Assembly: GCA_913047795.1 (NCBI GenBank)
Contig: CAJWTS010000037.1
Location: forward strand, 1 to 39,269
Direction of reading: 5' to 3'
Source of the DNA: an uncultured Verrucomicrobiota bacterium
Lineage (GTDB): Bacteria; Verrucomicrobiota; Kiritimatiellia; CAJWTS01
DNA: 39,269 bases
Shown here: positions 8,801 through 16,668 of the stretch, one piece after another
How positions within the stretch are numbered: the stretch's first letter is position 1
Layout of the letters: each line of letters starts with the position of its first letter
The notes under the pieces: generated by a model
Told to the model about the DNA's origin: nothing
The model's database searches: none
The model's input: only the letters and a program-made list of their open reading frames with translations
Program-made: the position numbers and the translations under genes

Positions 8801-10804
8801 TTGAAGTGGGTCGTCGACGCACGTCGCGAGAAGCTGGATCCTTACGTGGTGCTGGGCTATTCGGCGTACTGGGCCTCGGGTATCGGTCACGAGGAATTGA
8901 ACGAGGGATCGTTGCCGACGCGTTCCGAACGCACGCCGGGTGCGCGCTGGTGGGGCGGCACCGTTGATATCTTTCAGGTGCCCGCGCGATTGGACGACTG
9001 GGACAATTACTGCCGCGAAATGATGAAGTACGTGGGGCCGTACATTAACGGCTGGATGCTTTGGAAGGGGCCCGACAATCCGAAGGTGTCGCTTGGTGTG
9101 CCGGCCGGGTTCTTCGCCGAGATGGCGCGTTCTGCGGATCGCTGGCGGAAGCGCTACGCGCCGAAGACCCCAATCCTGATCGGTGGGATGAGCCGCAACA
9201 CGGCGTTGCCGTATCTCAATGAACTCGTGACCAACAACGCGATTGACACCATCGACGGGGTGAACCTGCAGTTGGATGCGGGCCGCCTGTCGCCCGAAGA
9301 CGCACGTGTGCCGGATTTTGTGGATGACCTGCGGCTGGTGATGGCCAGTTCCGAGAAGCCGAACAAACAAATCCTAATCACCGATCTTGACTGGGCGGTG
9401 GAACGGGAGGGGAAGGGGCTCGACGCCTTCGACCAGGCGGCCTATCTCGCGCGTGCGTCGATCCTGCTCTCGAACAAGGGCGCGTACCATGCCCTGATGT
9501 TGCGTGGCGGGGATGGCTCACGGCTCGGACTCGGTCTGACATACCGACGCGAGCTCTCGATTCCGCCGATGAAACAGAAACTGCCGGCGTACCAGTTCAA
9601 GCCTGCCTGGTGGGCCGCGGCACGCGTCCGCAAGTTGCTCGGCGAAATGACTTTTGTGGAAGAACTTGCGGTGCCGGATCTCTATTTCGGGCGCACGATG
9701 TGTATCGTCTACAAACGCAAGTCGGGCGGCAACCCGGTGGTGCTGGCCTGGCGCAACGGCCGGCCCGGGGCCCTGTCGTTTGCCGATACCGGTCTGAATG
9801 TGCAGTCGGTGGAAGACATGTTTGGCACGGCCGTGGAAGACGACGGCGGCTGGTTCCCGATTGGGAAGTTGCCGGTGGTTTTCAACATGGCGTCGTTCGC
9901 GGGTAACGCGGCTGAGGCGGCCGGGCACCTGCGCCTGCGCGAGCCGGACGGCAAGCAGTATTGGTCACAGCAGGTGCTGGGATTGTTCGGCGTTGCGGCC
10001 ACGGCGGGATACGCGCCCCAGGGCGGTAGCGCGACACGGATTTCCGGCCGGACGGTGGATGGACATGGTGTGAGCATGCCGGCACTCAAGTTTGAAGCCG
10101 GTGGCAGCGAAACGTTCGAAGTCACCGTGCCGGCCGGGGCAAACCTGGTGTTGCGCAAACGTTATTTCCTGGATGAGGCCGGACAGTCGGCAGCGGTCGT
10201 GGTGAACGGCAAGGAACTTGGGACCTGGAACTTGACCCGGTCCGTTAAGGAACTGTCGAACGGCATCCGACACTCCGCCTACGTGATCAGGGCCGCGCAA
10301 CTCGCGGGCGCAGCAAAGGCACGGGTCGAGGTACGCTACACGACGCCGGCAAACTCCGCGGGCTGGACGCTGCTGACGCACCAGACGGGCGGATTGCCGC
10401 TGAGCGCGCTCGGACCGGTACACGCGGATTCGCCGGTATCGCCGCTGCGGTATGCGCGCAACGTCGTGGGGCAGGCGCTGCAGGTGGCGGACACGGCTTA
10501 CGGGAACGGAATCGGCGTCTTTGCGAATCATTTTCTCGAGTATGCGCTGAACGGGAATTTCTCGCGCTTCACGGCCGAAGCGGGCGTTGATGCGGCGACC
10601 AAGGGCAAGGGCTCGGTGATATTCGAGGTCTATGCCGACGGCAAGAAGGTCTGGAATTCGCCGCTAACCGACGGTCTCGCTCCGCCGCAGAAAATCGATC
10701 TGGACGTCTCTGGCGTGGATCGCCTGCGCCTGCTGGTTACCGATGGCGGCGACGGCAACGCTTTCGATGCCGCGAATTGGGGTAACCCCGAGTTGCATTT
10801 GTAG
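5867..10804 (+). CDS. Secreted multidomain protein with pseudo-glycosidase barrel and NPCBM domain
   Basis: The start is the ATG overlapping the previous stop; GGAGA lies 5 bases upstream, and an alternative in-frame ATG is at 5855. The product is 1645 aa with a signal peptide ending near VALSQ. Jelly-roll-like beta-sandwich modules are seen at ~50-200, ~312-525 and ~640-825, each with the DDM/DDIRV-type strand typical of carbohydrate-binding modules. Residues ~935-1225 resemble a clan-A (GH39/GH5-like) TIM barrel. The usual WNEP acid/base motif reads WKGPDNP (K1067, G1068), and the usual nucleophile TE motif reads TDLDW (D1173). Residues ~1525-1645 match an NPCBM domain (GIGVFANHFLEYAL, FEVYADGKKVW, LLVTDGGDGNAFDAANW). 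It probably binds rather than cuts glycans. The first codons are made of an ATTGCGG tandem repeat. Confidence 0.88.
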   Translation: MKLRIADCGLQIRSIALQSLPAVAMVSFLALVPSVALSQVRQPEQKAARGHRLMANFSSAVGGLPGLASVVDADVKQEGLASLRLEYSLGEKQNSLAHTLKATLVASKGPGTISVWVRGDGTANSLHIDFSSSDAKKRNLGRMTIPLSGKDWKSFSHSVDGIASRTKVWASRFTLQIGGKAGEQVRAGRVWLDDMLLTRPGVAVPPVVDLHLAGGSPRDYTEDIYFTLDLRNFAIESFRTDTKLQMHDQRGNLVSERRYDLTVAPSEVRELKLEMKPDNLPEFLPPFRLTGELFSPDNPDVSATIDQKLVMGNSYLLFEDFGDVFGRWFLSGTRFNPGDGAMFGEQQHAQAGLQIAASIRRVEIKPGEGLKSLDGTPDRPGPGRYALETTFSGSTMVFNGRHRYLPGDAYRMGIWIKGDGSGAKLTAAVLDFTQAGSTFYTWNRSQNYRIPLCTLDFKGWRYIETDLPGNGLGKRSIRGSSKGIDYPLDLSAFMIEAPRPAKDQPAFTKGTVQFGAVYIVTQQAREETLAIDLAYDNPEQTFAAAHGLTVTLQNGWRVGEREVDADWVVLDRKEEIVARGRQAMKLAAQSRRSFRIELKAHAQKMQSRPGPYRVQVLAADRRDVGSAMADLIITRPDSRVTLADFESDRGYFGLKAHGINPQPPEGDYITRTTTAQKHGGQRSLELPWTKGERRAVAVDPAVPGIPTEVALWLHGDGSGVYFYPLVGDKFGVISSTELNQWDLFLPRSTSGPLQNAVKVDWTGWREVTFRLPAVPPDWNNDKQVHAFSASYPLGLHMTVDTRDAKTGSGKLYVDDIRVRTHLPVEARLDMQVVWSGESNLRTPGGAVKVAVANWSNGGAARKAKLSGGLYNWRGDRVAGIDKDLSLEPGKQQSIDVAQKVAQGAYRLKVQLKEGNAVRRTVGEDLLVLQPQQVLGNDWQAALKDEARLRGPLVDRYEYINHDWDWAEFQPGNLQPDTVLKWVVDARREKLDPYVVLGYSAYWASGIGHEELNEGSLPTRSERTPGARWWGGTVDIFQVPARLDDWDNYCREMMKYVGPYINGWMLWKGPDNPKVSLGVPAGFFAEMARSADRWRKRYAPKTPILIGGMSRNTALPYLNELVTNNAIDTIDGVNLQLDAGRLSPEDARVPDFVDDLRLVMASSEKPNKQILITDLDWAVEREGKGLDAFDQAAYLARASILLSNKGAYHALMLRGGDGSRLGLGLTYRRELSIPPMKQKLPAYQFKPAWWAAARVRKLLGEMTFVEELAVPDLYFGRTMCIVYKRKSGGNPVVLAWRNGRPGALSFADTGLNVQSVEDMFGTAVEDDGGWFPIGKLPVVFNMASFAGNAAEAAGHLRLREPDGKQYWSQQVLGLFGVAATAGYAPQGGSATRISGRTVDGHGVSMPALKFEAGGSETFEVTVPAGANLVLRKRYFLDEAGQSAAVVVNGKELGTWNLTRSVKELSNGIRHSAYVIRAAQLAGAAKARVEVRYTTPANSAGWTLLTHQTGGLPLSALGPVHADSPVSPLRYARNVVGQALQVADTAYGNGIGVFANHFLEYALNGNFSRFTAEAGVDAATKGKGSVIFEVYADGKKVWNSPLTDGLAPPQKIDLDVSGVDRLRLLVTDGGDGNAFDAANWGNPELHL
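5872..5899 (+). repeat. ATTGCGG tandem heptamer repeat in the signal-peptide codons
   Basis: Three perfect ATTGCGG units (5872-5878, 5879-5885, 5886-5892) are followed by a variant ATTGCAG (5893-5899). They begin directly after the ATGA overlap and encode residues 2-11 of the downstream protein (KLRIADCGLQ). On the other strand the repeat would read SAIRNPQ. From memory, unverified, this heptamer occurs as an intergenic repeat in many environmental bacteria. Confidence 0.9.
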
Positions 10805-10921
10805 AGCGGCGGCTTGTTCCGGGGCGCAGCCATCGCTTCGCGGTGGGTTGACCATGGGGGGACCGTGGCCCAGGCTGGAACGCTATAATCGGCCGCGAGG
10901 TAGTACGTACTACAGTATATA
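10805..10921. other. Convergent intergenic region with two abutting palindromes
   Basis: This 117-base stretch separates the plus-strand giant gene from the minus-strand PhyH gene. It holds GTAGTACGTACTAC (10900-10913), directly followed by AGTATATACT (10914-10923, running into the PhyH stop codon). Both are perfect inverted repeats. A TATAAT at 10884-10889 has no -35 at a suitable distance. The palindromes could act as a bidirectional termination site or a protein-binding site; no T-tract supports classical intrinsic termination. Confidence 0.45.
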
Positions 10922-11911
10922 CTATTGTTCCGCCGCCGTGCGCTCGGTCAGGGGTGTCCAGTTGCGACCCGGCGAGTGGGCGTGGCCGTTAACGTAGATC
11001 TCGCGCAGTCGATGAAATTCATCGGCATCGGAAACGACCCGGTCGGGATGGGAGGGGGACTGTAACACAAAGTCAGCCTCGCCCGGGTAGCAGGCCATCG
11101 TGACCTGTGCGCGCTCCGGGGTATAATCTCCAGGGAGTTCGCCGACATTATTAGGCGTCGCGGCGTTTTGATAACGCAGATCGATACTCCAGCGCACCTT
11201 ATCGGTCGTATTGTCGAACGAGGCGTGCGGCGTCACGTTGGTTAGGAACAACACGCCGCCGGCGGCCATTTCGATCGGAACGGCGTTCTCGATATTCGGA
11301 ATATCACGTTTCATGATTTCGAGAAAACCGCCGTGTCCGCCCGTGTAGTGCGTATAGACGCCCTCGTGGTGCGAATCAGGAATGATGTAGAGGCATCCGT
11401 TTTCAATGGATACGTCGACCAGTGGAATCCAGCAGGTGACGACCATGTAGGTGTCGCAATGCGAGAGCGTGTAACCCGAATCCTGATGCCAGGGAACTTC
11501 GCCGTGGCTGTCGCCGGGAAGTTTTGGGCGGATGCGATATACCGACGAACCCACAATCTCGTCGCCAATGATCGACTGGATGCAGGAGAGCAGGGGCGGG
11601 TGACGTACCATGTCGAACATCGCGGCTCCACTGTAGCCGCCGCCGCTGCCGATGTTCCCCATGATGGCACCGTATACCTTTTTTGCGGCGTCTTTGTCAT
11701 GGCGGTAAAGTTGCGCGAGGCGGTCTTCGAAGCGCGCGTCGGGAAAGGTCTGTTCGAGTTCGCCGTCGCGCTGTAGCTGATCGGCCGCATCGGAAATGAT
11801 CTCACTGATCGCGTCGCGAATCGGTTCCATATCGGCGTCGCGGAAGACGGCGGGTTTCACGAGGTAGCCGTGCTCCCGGAAATGATCAAGTTCGGAGACT
11901 GAAAGGCTCAT
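10922..11911 (-). CDS. Phytanoyl-CoA dioxygenase (PhyH) family protein
   Basis: This is a 329-aa non-haem Fe(II)/2-oxoglutarate-dependent oxygenase of the PhyH type. The iron triad is visible as H142-x-D144 (WHQDSGY) and distal H229 (TPHAS). R240, in VRWSIDLRYQ, is placed to bind 2-oxoglutarate. The N-terminus (ELDHFREHGYLVKPAVF) is the usual PhyH opening helix and strand. I chose the ATG at 11911, because the longer frame would begin at TTG 11947 and add 12 residues (PDRHGDGYPFS) without family support. There is no signal peptide, so it is cytoplasmic. Members of this family hydroxylate diverse small molecules, and the substrate here is unknown. It stands alone on the minus strand, divergent from the mutarotase-like gene. 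Confidence 0.9.
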   Translation of the reverse strand: MSLSVSELDHFREHGYLVKPAVFRDADMEPIRDAISEIISDAADQLQRDGELEQTFPDARFEDRLAQLYRHDKDAAKKVYGAIMGNIGSGGGYSGAAMFDMVRHPPLLSCIQSIIGDEIVGSSVYRIRPKLPGDSHGEVPWHQDSGYTLSHCDTYMVVTCWIPLVDVSIENGCLYIIPDSHHEGVYTHYTGGHGGFLEIMKRDIPNIENAVPIEMAAGGVLFLTNVTPHASFDNTTDKVRWSIDLRYQNAATPNNVGELPGDYTPERAQVTMACYPGEADFVLQSPSHPDRVVSDADEFHRLREIYVNGHAHSPGRNWTPLTERTAAEQ

Positions 11912-12299
11912 CGAGAAAGGATAACCGTCGCCGTGCCTGTCAGGCAAGCTCGTCTTCGAGCGCCGGGTGAATGCATATATGATCAGGCGGCACGCTGCCC
12001 CTGGCGACCGTTGTGGATCCTCTCGATGCAGGGCTTCAGGGGGCTACCGGATGATATCGTAATGCGTCATTATCTGCGCGCGTGTCGCTGGTTTGTTGGG
12101 GCGAAAAGCCACACTGACGATGGGTCGGCATAGGTCGTCCAGTGTACTGCTTTTGGGCATTTCCATTGGGGAGCCTGTGTTTCGGCGAAGGTCTTTGTTC
12201 CGCATCTTGAATTGATCTCTGGCTTCGTGTACTTTTCGAGATATCAGGCATTCAAGACGACTTATGTCGCAGATGTCATATCGTTTGGAACATGTGAAG
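11912..12299. promoter_or_regulatory. Divergent intergenic region (388 bases)
   Basis: This region lies between the PhyH gene (minus) and the mutarotase-like gene (plus), so it must carry both promoters unless they read from further away. The part nearest the plus-strand gene (~12200-12300) is AT-rich. A weak pair TTGAAT (12207-12212) and TACTTT (12230-12235) has 17-base spacing but a poor -10. I see no strong promoter, riboswitch or RNA structure. Small frames here look like noise. Confidence 0.3.
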
Positions 12300-13280
12300 A
12301 TGTATCGATCGAATTCAACTCTCTTGTTATGTTGCGTCTGCATCGTTTTTGCAGGCACGGGATTTATGTGTGGCATGGCCGAAGATGAAACACGACACGC
12401 GGGCGCGCGCCTTCTGCGCAACGAGAGCCTTGTTGTGGAGGTGATGGATCCCGCGCACGGCGAACGCTATTACCGTGGCGCGCGTTTCTCGCCCGTTGCG
12501 TCCGTGCTACGCGTAGCCGCGGCCGGGCACGAATTTCTGGACAATCCGCTCAAGCACGATCCCATGACGGAGCACGCGGGCCTGCCCTGTGAATTTGATC
12601 TGTCGAATCCGCCACCCGGATACGCCGAAGCCGAGGATGGAGAGGGCTTTGTGAAGATCGGAGTTGGGGTGCTGCGTAAGAAGGGCGCGAACTATGCGTT
12701 CTGGAATGCTTATGAAGTGATTGAACCCGCGAAGATGACCGTGACGTGGGGCGAGCACTCCGCGTCGTTCCACCAGGTCTGCGCCGGCGCGGGGGGATAT
12801 TCGTACGCCTTGCAGGCCGAGCTTTCGCTGGACGGTCCCACCCTGACGATCGGCTGGACGTTGAAAAACACCGGCGAAAAGAAGTTGCTCAGTAATAACT
12901 ACGTGCACAATTTCTTCCGCTTTGACGACCACAACGTCGGCCCCGGCTATGTCCTCTCGTTTCCCTACGATCATGTGGCAACCGGTCTGGGCGAAGAGCA
13001 GAGCGTGAAGGGGCGCGAGATTCGATTTGAGAAAGAGATCCCAAAATATATCAACGCCGGGGTGCCCTATCCCGAGAAGTATGATGGACCCAATTCGTTC
13101 GAGCTGCGGCATAGCGCTGACGGGATGTGGGTCAAGGCGGTCACATCCATTCCCGGAATCCGCACGGCCCTGCACGCCACCAGGGCGCATGTCTGTCCCG
13201 AACAGTTCATTCACCTGGAGGTTGAGCCGGGCAAGAGTGTGGAATGGACACGCGAGTATACCTTCGGCGTGGGTGAATAG
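12300..13280 (+). CDS. Exported galactose-mutarotase-like protein
   Basis: From ATG 12300 the product is 326 aa with a signal peptide (YRSNSTLLLCCVCIVF as n- and h-region). An upstream in-frame ATG at 12264 would only lengthen the n-region, and neither start has a clear ribosome-binding site. The body is all-beta and resembles the aldose-1-epimerase/galactose-mutarotase fold. Key segments are LTIGWTLKNTGEKKLLSNN and the following YVHNFFRFDDHNVGPGY; H203 sits where mutarotases carry a catalytic histidine. The fold family is a moderately confident inference, while activity is unproven because many relatives are binding or unknown-function proteins. It may act on sugars in the periplasm. It is convergent with the next minus-strand gene and shares a hairpin-rich spacer with it. 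Confidence 0.75.
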   Translation: MYRSNSTLLLCCVCIVFAGTGFMCGMAEDETRHAGARLLRNESLVVEVMDPAHGERYYRGARFSPVASVLRVAAAGHEFLDNPLKHDPMTEHAGLPCEFDLSNPPPGYAEAEDGEGFVKIGVGVLRKKGANYAFWNAYEVIEPAKMTVTWGEHSASFHQVCAGAGGYSYALQAELSLDGPTLTIGWTLKNTGEKKLLSNNYVHNFFRFDDHNVGPGYVLSFPYDHVATGLGEEQSVKGREIRFEKEIPKYINAGVPYPEKYDGPNSFELRHSADGMWVKAVTSIPGIRTALHATRAHVCPEQFIHLEVEPGKSVEWTREYTFGVGE

Positions 13281-13368
13281 CTGCGGACGATCCGTGCCGG
13301 GGAGATGGGGAAGGGTTCAGTGTTCCGGGGAGTCTCGCGCGGATCCATGGCGTGACAGGTCTATGCGC

Positions 13369-13380
13369 GGAGCCGGCTCC
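13369..13380. other. Perfect palindrome GGAGCCGGCTCC in convergent spacer
   Basis: This is a 12-base perfect inverted repeat in the 175-base spacer between two convergent genes. No T-tract follows. It may form a short hairpin and contribute to transcript 3' ends. Confidence 0.4.
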
Positions 13381-13426
13381 TTGGACAAGGTGGCGGTGGC
13401 GGCGACCTTTCGATCGCGTCCCGATC

Positions 13427-13456
13427 GGCCTGGCCCGGGGTCTGCTGGGCCAAGCC
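13427..13456. terminator. Hairpin at the 3' end of the 13456 gene
   Basis: The arms GGCCTGGCCC (13427-13436) and GGGCCAAGCC (13447-13456) pair over 9 bp with one mismatch and enclose a 10-base loop. The structure touches the TAG stop of the minus-strand gene, so it forms right after its coding end. There is no clear T-run, and function as a terminator is inferred from position and stem strength. Confidence 0.45.
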
Positions 13457-14508
13457 TAATGCAACCCCGTGCCGCGCAGGGCGGCAAGCACGCGTTCCAT
13501 AACCTGATCCATAATGTCGAACCGGAAGTGAAGCTGCGCGGCGGAGTCCGGTTCGTCGCGGAAGGGTGTCGTGTCGCGCACGAGCGGGCAGATCTCCTGG
13601 AAGTTGATTAGGCGCGCATTGGGTGCTTCGCTCAGTATCGCGGCGACCTCGTTCGCGAAGTCGGTCGCGGAATCCATGGCCGCGTCTTCCGGTGTACCGG
13701 CGCTTTCGATCGCTTTGTCGATACCGAAGAAGACGTGCGTCACGAAGACGGCAACACGGGGTCGTTTGAGTTTGAGCCAATCGGTGATCTTTTGCATCTC
13801 GGCCAGGACCTGCTCGCGCTTGCCGGGCCAAGCGCCGAAGAGGGCGTAGTCGGCGGCCGCATTACAGAAGAAGACATAGGCTTCCGGGTTGAACAGGTCG
13901 CCCAGCGGGGACTCGATCAGGGAGCCGAGGCTATGCTGGTACGCGGCGATGTCGATCTCCGGAAGAGAGAGGTTGTCGCGGATCTTCTCCGAAACAATGA
14001 TCGTCTGGCAGTCGCCGGGACACATCAGGGCGCGCTCCGGATGCTGATAGCCGATGGTCTCGAGATAGGCGGCGTCGATATGACGTCGCATCGGCATGAA
14101 GGTCCGGGAGTCGATGCGATTGCACAGGAATTCCGCCGATCGACCCAGCCCGTTCGCCTGGCATGCGTCGTATAGCTCGAGTAGGAACGACTTGGCCTGC
14201 TCGATGTCGCCGCGCTTTTCAAGGACACGAGCCCGTACGCCCGCGTTCATCGCGATTACGTCGCAGTAAAACTCCTTGGCCAGGGAGTATCCGGATCCCG
14301 GCCCGAACTGCTCGTTGCAACCTGTCGGCGTATAGCTGGTCAGCATCTGTTCCGACTCGCGTAGAAGTTGGTCGGGGTCTGTACCTTCGGAGACGAAGGC
14401 CTGTTGCAGCCGCTGGACGGCCTCCCCGTAGTGGCCGCCGAGAACCTCCTTCGGATTGTACCAGGGGTGGGTTGCGTAGTCGGTTGGTTTGGATTGTAGC
14501 TGGGGCAT
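13456..14508 (-). CDS. Unrecognised 350-aa protein, possibly SGNH-like at the C-end
   Basis: I do not recognise this family. ATG 14508 is chosen; a TTG at 14538 would add ten residues. There is no signal peptide or membrane segment, so it is probably cytoplasmic. The N-half is helical (EAVQRLQQAF, RARVLEKRGDIEQAKSFLLELYDA) and TPR-like in rhythm. The middle carries a Cys/Asp-containing stretch (ALMCPGDCQTIIVSEKIRD) and an Asn-rich segment (FNPEAYVFFCNAAADYALFGAW). The C-part has a hydrophobic strand (RVAVFVTHVFFG) and ends with LHFRFDIMDQVMERVLAALR. Its shape loosely recalls the last block of SGNH hydrolases, but no GDS motif is present. It is divergent from the GH36-like operon across an 81-base spacer with an operator-like hairpin, suggesting shared control. 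Confidence 0.75.
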   Translation of the reverse strand: MPQLQSKPTDYATHPWYNPKEVLGGHYGEAVQRLQQAFVSEGTDPDQLLRESEQMLTSYTPTGCNEQFGPGSGYSLAKEFYCDVIAMNAGVRARVLEKRGDIEQAKSFLLELYDACQANGLGRSAEFLCNRIDSRTFMPMRRHIDAAYLETIGYQHPERALMCPGDCQTIIVSEKIRDNLSLPEIDIAAYQHSLGSLIESPLGDLFNPEAYVFFCNAAADYALFGAWPGKREQVLAEMQKITDWLKLKRPRVAVFVTHVFFGIDKAIESAGTPEDAAMDSATDFANEVAAILSEAPNARLINFQEICPLVRDTTPFRDEPDSAAQLHFRFDIMDQVMERVLAALRGTGLH

Positions 14509-14536
14509 CTTGTTGAGGGGGTTGGATGTCGAGGGC

Positions 14537-14554
14537 AAGGATCGCCTGATCCTT
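14537..14554. promoter_or_regulatory. Operator-like inverted repeat AAGGATC-GCCT-GATCCTT
   Basis: A perfect 7-bp inverted repeat with a 4-base centre lies in the middle of the 81-base divergent spacer between the 13456 gene and the glycosidase operon. Its central position between divergent starts suggests a regulator-binding site controlling both directions. Regulation is inferred; no regulator gene is adjacent. Confidence 0.45.
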
Positions 14555-14589
14555 TACTTCAATTCTTCTTATAGAGTAGATTGCATCAC

Positions 14590-16650
14590 ATGAATGTTCA
14601 AGTCGCACATCGTGTTGAGCTTTCCAACGGGTTTGAGCTGGAACTCTGCCGGGATGGGGAGCGGTTTCTGGGGATTGGCGAAGTTGCGTTAAACGGCAGA
14701 GCGTTGCGGGACGGTTCGGTGCCTTGGATCGTATACGCCGAGTCGGAGAGTGGTGTGCGCTTCGACGCTTTCGAGTTGACCGATGTTCAGGAATCGGCCT
14801 CCGAGTTTACGCTCGTCCTGCGTGCCGAGGGTCGCTGGATGCCGCGTGTGCAGGAGGTAGACGCCATGGGCGACTCGCGCGTCCGCGTGCGTCGAGTCGA
14901 ATCGGCCGTGGCGACCATCCGCTGGCGCTTTCGCGCAATCGAGGAGGAAATCCGTGGCCAATCCTGGACCGGCCTGGCGATGCAGGTCGAGGTCGACTGC
15001 CCGGGACATCCGATCCACTGGTTGCTGGAAGACACCACTTTCGAAATCGACGGTTCGGCAGACGGTAGTTTCCTGCTGGCCCAGAACGTGATGGCGGTCG
15101 ACCAGGAGCAGCACGTGACGCGCGACAGCGAATTCATCACTGCCGAATGTTTCCAGGTCAAGACGAACGGATCCTGGGAAAGCAGCTACCCGATGGACAT
15201 GATGCCGCGCGGGGTGGGGGCCTGTATCTGCGACTTTCTTGTCAAGGGGGACGCGGCCCTCTGCCTGTTCAGCGAACGCCCGGGCTTGTCCCGCACGCGA
15301 CAGGAGAAGGTGGCCGGCGAGGATGCGATCCACTTTACCGAGCGTCCCTTCTTTCCGCTGACCGAGAAGGCCGTCGCGCCCGAACGCAAGCTGCTGGTCT
15401 ATCGGCATCCCACCGCGTTGGCGCGGCACGAGCGGCGTAATCTATGGTTGGACTGTTTTGTCGAGGTGCGGCGCCGTGTGCATGCATCGTATGGATTCCA
15501 ACTCGAGATCCCGCGCCCGGCCGTATCGGGACATCTCTGGGATGCGCAATTGCTCGATCTGGGCACGGACGCGCAACAGGCCATGATCGACGCTTTCCCG
15601 GAATTTCAGCGTATGGGCTATCACCAGCTTTACACGCACGGCGGTTGGGAAGGCGCGACCACCGATCCCGACGCGCATGGTAATATCTGTACGCCCTATG
15701 CGTTTCGTCATGACGATGCGTTTGGCGGCCCCGCGGGCATGAAGCGTCTGGTCGATGCGGCACACGCTCACGGCATCGAGGTCTTTCACTGGGCCGGATT
15801 CCAATTCTCAACCTCCGCGCCAATCTGGAAGGACCACGCGGATTGGATTCTACGCGCCGCGAACGGCGAGCCCTGGCACGCGGGCTACAAGATCCTGCAG
15901 TGCGGCCGCATGCGCAGCGGGTTCCGGGATCATATCTTCGGCCAACTCAAGCAGATGCGTGAAGAGACCGGCATGGACGGGCTTTTCTGGGATTCCTATC
16001 ATAATCTCGGGTCGACCTGTGTTGATTGGGGTGGCGACGACAAGGCGCCTCAATTCGAGGAGATCATACAGTTCCAGGCCGACCTGCAGAAACTCGGTAT
16101 GCGCCAGCGCTGCGAGATTGTGACGATTTTCGGCATCTCACAGATTGGGCTTTACAGTTTTCGCGGCGACGGATTTGTACGTCGTTACTGGGAAGACATG
16201 GTGGAGAACGATGAGTTTTTCACCATGCTCGATATGAGTCCCGCCTTTCATACAAATGGTCACGCCTATACGCCGGAGCGTGTGGATCCAGCGGCGTACT
16301 TCAAGTTGTTGGCGCACCGTGTGGTGCCGGCCATGGAGGTCTATCCCTGGGCCTGTGATTTCGATAGCGGGAAGCGTGGCTACGGCTGGCCGGGTGAAGA
16401 GCACGGGCAGGAATATGCGCGCGTGAATCATCTATACAACGCTGTCCTTCCCACAATGGATCATCCACGTCTCACCGAGGGCGGCAAGTATGTGCTTTGG
16501 CTTAATAGCCACGGGAAGCCGGGCTGCGCCTGGGCGTTCGAGGACTCGGAGATGGAATACAGCGGATCAGCAACCGATCTCGTTGACGAATCAACGGTAG
16601 AGACCGATGGGACGCTGAAGATGCAGGCGGGTCACGTGTATGCCTTTTGA
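14590..16650 (+). CDS. Putative glycoside hydrolase, GH36/GH31 (clan D)-like
   Basis: From ATG 14590 the product is 686 aa, with no signal peptide, so it is probably cytoplasmic. A TTG nine bases upstream is the only alternative start. Residues ~1-290 form a beta-rich N-domain with repeated RxR/WRF strands. Residues ~310-600 read as a TIM barrel. Strand-end motifs include GYHQLYTHGGWEG, GIEVFHWAGFQFS and TGMDGLFWDSYHN, where D468 is the candidate nucleophile by position, like the Asp of alpha-galactosidase strand 4. The C-terminal ~70 residues are a beta-domain (VLWLNSHGKPGCAWAF). Alpha-galactosidase-like retaining chemistry is inferred; specificity is unknown. Only 18 bases separate it from the isochorismatase-like gene, so the two form an operon. 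An alternative is an unassigned GH family sharing the same barrel. Confidence 0.75.
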   Translation: MNVQVAHRVELSNGFELELCRDGERFLGIGEVALNGRALRDGSVPWIVYAESESGVRFDAFELTDVQESASEFTLVLRAEGRWMPRVQEVDAMGDSRVRVRRVESAVATIRWRFRAIEEEIRGQSWTGLAMQVEVDCPGHPIHWLLEDTTFEIDGSADGSFLLAQNVMAVDQEQHVTRDSEFITAECFQVKTNGSWESSYPMDMMPRGVGACICDFLVKGDAALCLFSERPGLSRTRQEKVAGEDAIHFTERPFFPLTEKAVAPERKLLVYRHPTALARHERRNLWLDCFVEVRRRVHASYGFQLEIPRPAVSGHLWDAQLLDLGTDAQQAMIDAFPEFQRMGYHQLYTHGGWEGATTDPDAHGNICTPYAFRHDDAFGGPAGMKRLVDAAHAHGIEVFHWAGFQFSTSAPIWKDHADWILRAANGEPWHAGYKILQCGRMRSGFRDHIFGQLKQMREETGMDGLFWDSYHNLGSTCVDWGGDDKAPQFEEIIQFQADLQKLGMRQRCEIVTIFGISQIGLYSFRGDGFVRRYWEDMVENDEFFTMLDMSPAFHTNGHAYTPERVDPAAYFKLLAHRVVPAMEVYPWACDFDSGKRGYGWPGEEHGQEYARVNHLYNAVLPTMDHPRLTEGGKYVLWLNSHGKPGCAWAFEDSEMEYSGSATDLVDESTVETDGTLKMQAGHVYAF

Positions 16651-16668
16651 CGGTCCGCCGGCCGCAAC

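Noticed and set aside
10848..10889. Possible promoter TTGACC ... TATAAT
   Set aside because: The spacing is 30 bases, far too long, and it would read into the 3' end of the antisense PhyH gene.
12044..12421. A 125-codon minus-strand frame across the divergent spacer
   Set aside because: It overlaps the start of the mutarotase-like gene and has no motif or start signal.
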